From: an uncultured Streptomyces sp.
Lineage (GTDB): Bacteria > Actinomycetota > Actinomycetes > Streptomycetales > Streptomycetaceae
Direction of reading: 5' to 3'
Length of the DNA stretch: 6,435 bases
NCBI GenBank assembly: GCA_946480485.1
Contig: CAMLJW010000316.1
Location: 1-6,435 of the forward strand
Within the stretch, counting starts at the first letter, position 1. Each line of letters starts with the position of its first letter. Both the position numbers and the translations under genes were made by a program. A model generated the notes under the pieces. The model saw only the letters and a list, made by a program, of their open reading frames with translations. It searched no databases and had not been told where the DNA came from. Of this stretch, positions 5,664-6,435 are shown piece after piece.

Positions 5664-5772
5664 TGGAATCGCCTCCTCTCGGCGTCTCTGGGACCGGGGT
5701 GAACCGGTCCGTCGGTTGTTGAGTACAGCACGAAACCGGGCCTTCGAGAAGGCCGCCGCTTCCGTACTCAAG

Positions 5773-5812
5773 AACCTATGGGGATTGTTGGGGCATGCGC
5801 AAACTATTTTTC
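5773..5812 (-). promoter_or_regulatory. wblC promoter with AT-rich WblC-type activator site
   Basis: On the minus strand TTGCGC (-35, 5797-5802) and TAGGTT (-10, 5773-5778) are 18 nt apart. Immediately upstream of the -35 is an A/T-rich block, GGAAAAATAGT (5802-5812 region), in an otherwise GC-rich sequence. An AT-rich element abutting the -35 is the recognised WhiB7/WblC target, read by the AT-hook while the protein holds sigma region 4, so this supports positive autoregulation. The predicted start is near 5766. The promoter begins only about 14 bases beyond the uvrD2 stop. Confidence 0.8.
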
Positions 5813-5825
5813 CAACGAGTTCGTA

Positions 5826-6435
5826 TCAGTGGCCATCTTCGACTCCGTCAGGCTCTTGACCTGCACAAATGGCCAGGACTTCGGTCCCGAAGCGATTGAG
5901 CTTGCGGCTGAGGACCCCTGGGACGCGGGCGAGTTCGGCCGGGCTGGACGGCCCGGCCTCGGCGATGGCCATCAGCGTCTTGTCCGTGAAGACGCAGAAG
6001 TCCGGCTGTCCGCTGCGCTCAGCCTGGGCCGCTCGCCAGCCGCGCAGCCGCTCGTAGAGACCCTCGTCCATGTCGGAGGGGCAGTCCTCACAGCGCATCA
6101 GTTTCATCTCGCCGGCGTCGGTGAGGGTGCGGCCGCACACCCGGCAGCGGGCAGGCTTCCGGTGCGCCCGCCGCACTACGCCCTCGACGCCGCCCGTGAC
6201 GCCACGCTCGACGCCTCCGGAGCCGGCCGTGCCGCCGGGTGCCGCTGTGGTGCCGGAGCGGGGGCGCAGACCGTCGAGGAAGCGGCTGGGGCGGCGGTTG
6301 GGGCGGCCGCCGGGTGAGCGGGACAGTGCCCAGGAGACGACAAGGTGTTCTCTGGCACGGGTGACGCCGACATAGAGGAGCCGGCGCTCCTCCTCGATCT
6401 GCTCCTCGGTCTGTGCGTAGGTGATCGGCATCATG
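5826..6435 (-). CDS. uvrD2: UvrD2-type superfamily 1 DNA helicase, C-terminal part (runs off right edge)
   Basis: Only the last 203 or so residues are inside the window; the Met codons at the edge are internal, not the start. Visible in order are helicase motif VI, EEERRLLYVGVTRA (about 14-27 of the visible part), with the arginine finger; a Gly/Arg/Pro-rich linker (about 38-95); a tetracysteine knuckle CRVC (97-100) and CEDC (115-118); and an HRDC domain (about 126-195, YERLRGWRAAQAE to LAICAG). Motif VI, tetracysteine and HRDC in this order characterise actinobacterial UvrD2, an ATP-dependent 3'-5' DNA helicase whose tetracysteine region is important for unwinding in the mycobacterial protein. 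The gene ends just upstream of the wblC promoter with no terminator between them, so readthrough would enter the wblC leader. UvrD2 next to whiB7 is also the arrangement in mycobacteria. Confidence 0.93.
   Translation of the reverse strand, partial: MMPITYAQTEEQIEEERRLLYVGVTRAREHLVVSWALSRSPGGRPNRRPSRFLDGLRPRSGTTAAPGGTAGSGGVERGVTGGVEGVVRRAHRKPARCRVCGRTLTDAGEMKLMRCEDCPSDMDEGLYERLRGWRAAQAERSGQPDFCVFTDKTLMAIAEAGPSSPAELARVPGVLSRKLNRFGTEVLAICAGQEPDGVEDGH

Larger units (their letters stand above)
5176..5766 (-). promoter_or_regulatory. Long attenuator leader of wblC
   Basis: This is the untranslated leader between the predicted transcript start (about 5766) and the wblC GTG, roughly 590 nt. In transcript order it holds the following: a 6-bp hairpin (5739-5754, GGCCTT/AAGGCC with a 4-nt loop); a 7-bp hairpin (5691-5710, GGACCGG/CCGGTCC); the uORF; the antiterminator arm (5370-5384); a hairpin over the uORF stop (5336-5354); the terminator (5291-5325); and a 6-bp hairpin (5201-5217) before the wblC ribosome site. 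Published work on whiB7/wblC describes uORF-dependent attenuation; the detailed pairing here is read from this sequence. Confidence 0.85.

Noticed and set aside
5664..5771. Extension of the uORF to a TTG at 5771 (140 codons)
   Set aside because: The TTG lies at or upstream of the predicted transcription start and lacks a ribosome site, whereas the GTG at 5663 has a perfect AGGAGG.

Overview
The window looks like a chromosomal core segment of a high-GC actinomycete, most probably Streptomyces. The evidence is strong G/C bias at third codon positions, frequent GTG starts, and a WhiB-family regulator that I recognise as WblC, the Streptomyces counterpart of mycobacterial WhiB7. I see no mobile element, CRISPR array, tRNA or rRNA.

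Layout, left to right. Positions 1-620 (-) hold the N-terminal part of a TerD-domain protein that runs off the left edge into a Pro/Ala/Gln-rich linker. Positions 766-1359 (-) encode a YgjP-like (DUF45) zinc metallopeptidase with HELAH. A divergent intergenic region (1360-1570) carries a perfect DnaA-box 9-mer. Positions 1571-2764 (+) encode an E1/ThiF-like protein with an N-terminal domain resembling RiPP leader-binding domains and a degenerate adenylation site. It overlaps by 8 bases the start of an AarF/ABC1/UbiB atypical kinase (2757-4142, +) whose kinase motifs are intact. A bidirectional stem-loop terminator (4409-4442) separates this operon from the convergent wblC operon.

The wblC operon (-) is the richest part. 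A promoter at 5773-5802 has an AT-rich block directly upstream of its -35, as expected for WblC autoregulation. It lies just after the stop codon of a uvrD2-type helicase (5826-6435, C-terminal part only). The transcript has a leader of about 590 nt with a 104-codon uORF (5663-5349, GTG start, perfect AGGAGG), an intrinsic terminator (5291-5325), and a competing antiterminator that I can trace base by base: codons 94-98 of the uORF (5370-5384) pair with 5314-5328, which is the upstream arm of the terminator. wblC (5175-4807) follows. Its stop codon overlaps by 4 bases the start of a small Arg/Ala-rich helical protein of unknown function (4810-4487).

How it fits together: translation-inhibiting antibiotics would stall ribosomes early in the uORF, free the antiterminator arm and let RNA polymerase continue into wblC. 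WblC would then amplify its own promoter and its resistance regulon. From memory, M. tuberculosis has whiB7, an ABC1 kinase gene (Rv3197) and uvrD2 in a similar convergent arrangement, so the thiF-like/aarF pair next to wblC may be functionally linked to antibiotic response. That link is an inference.
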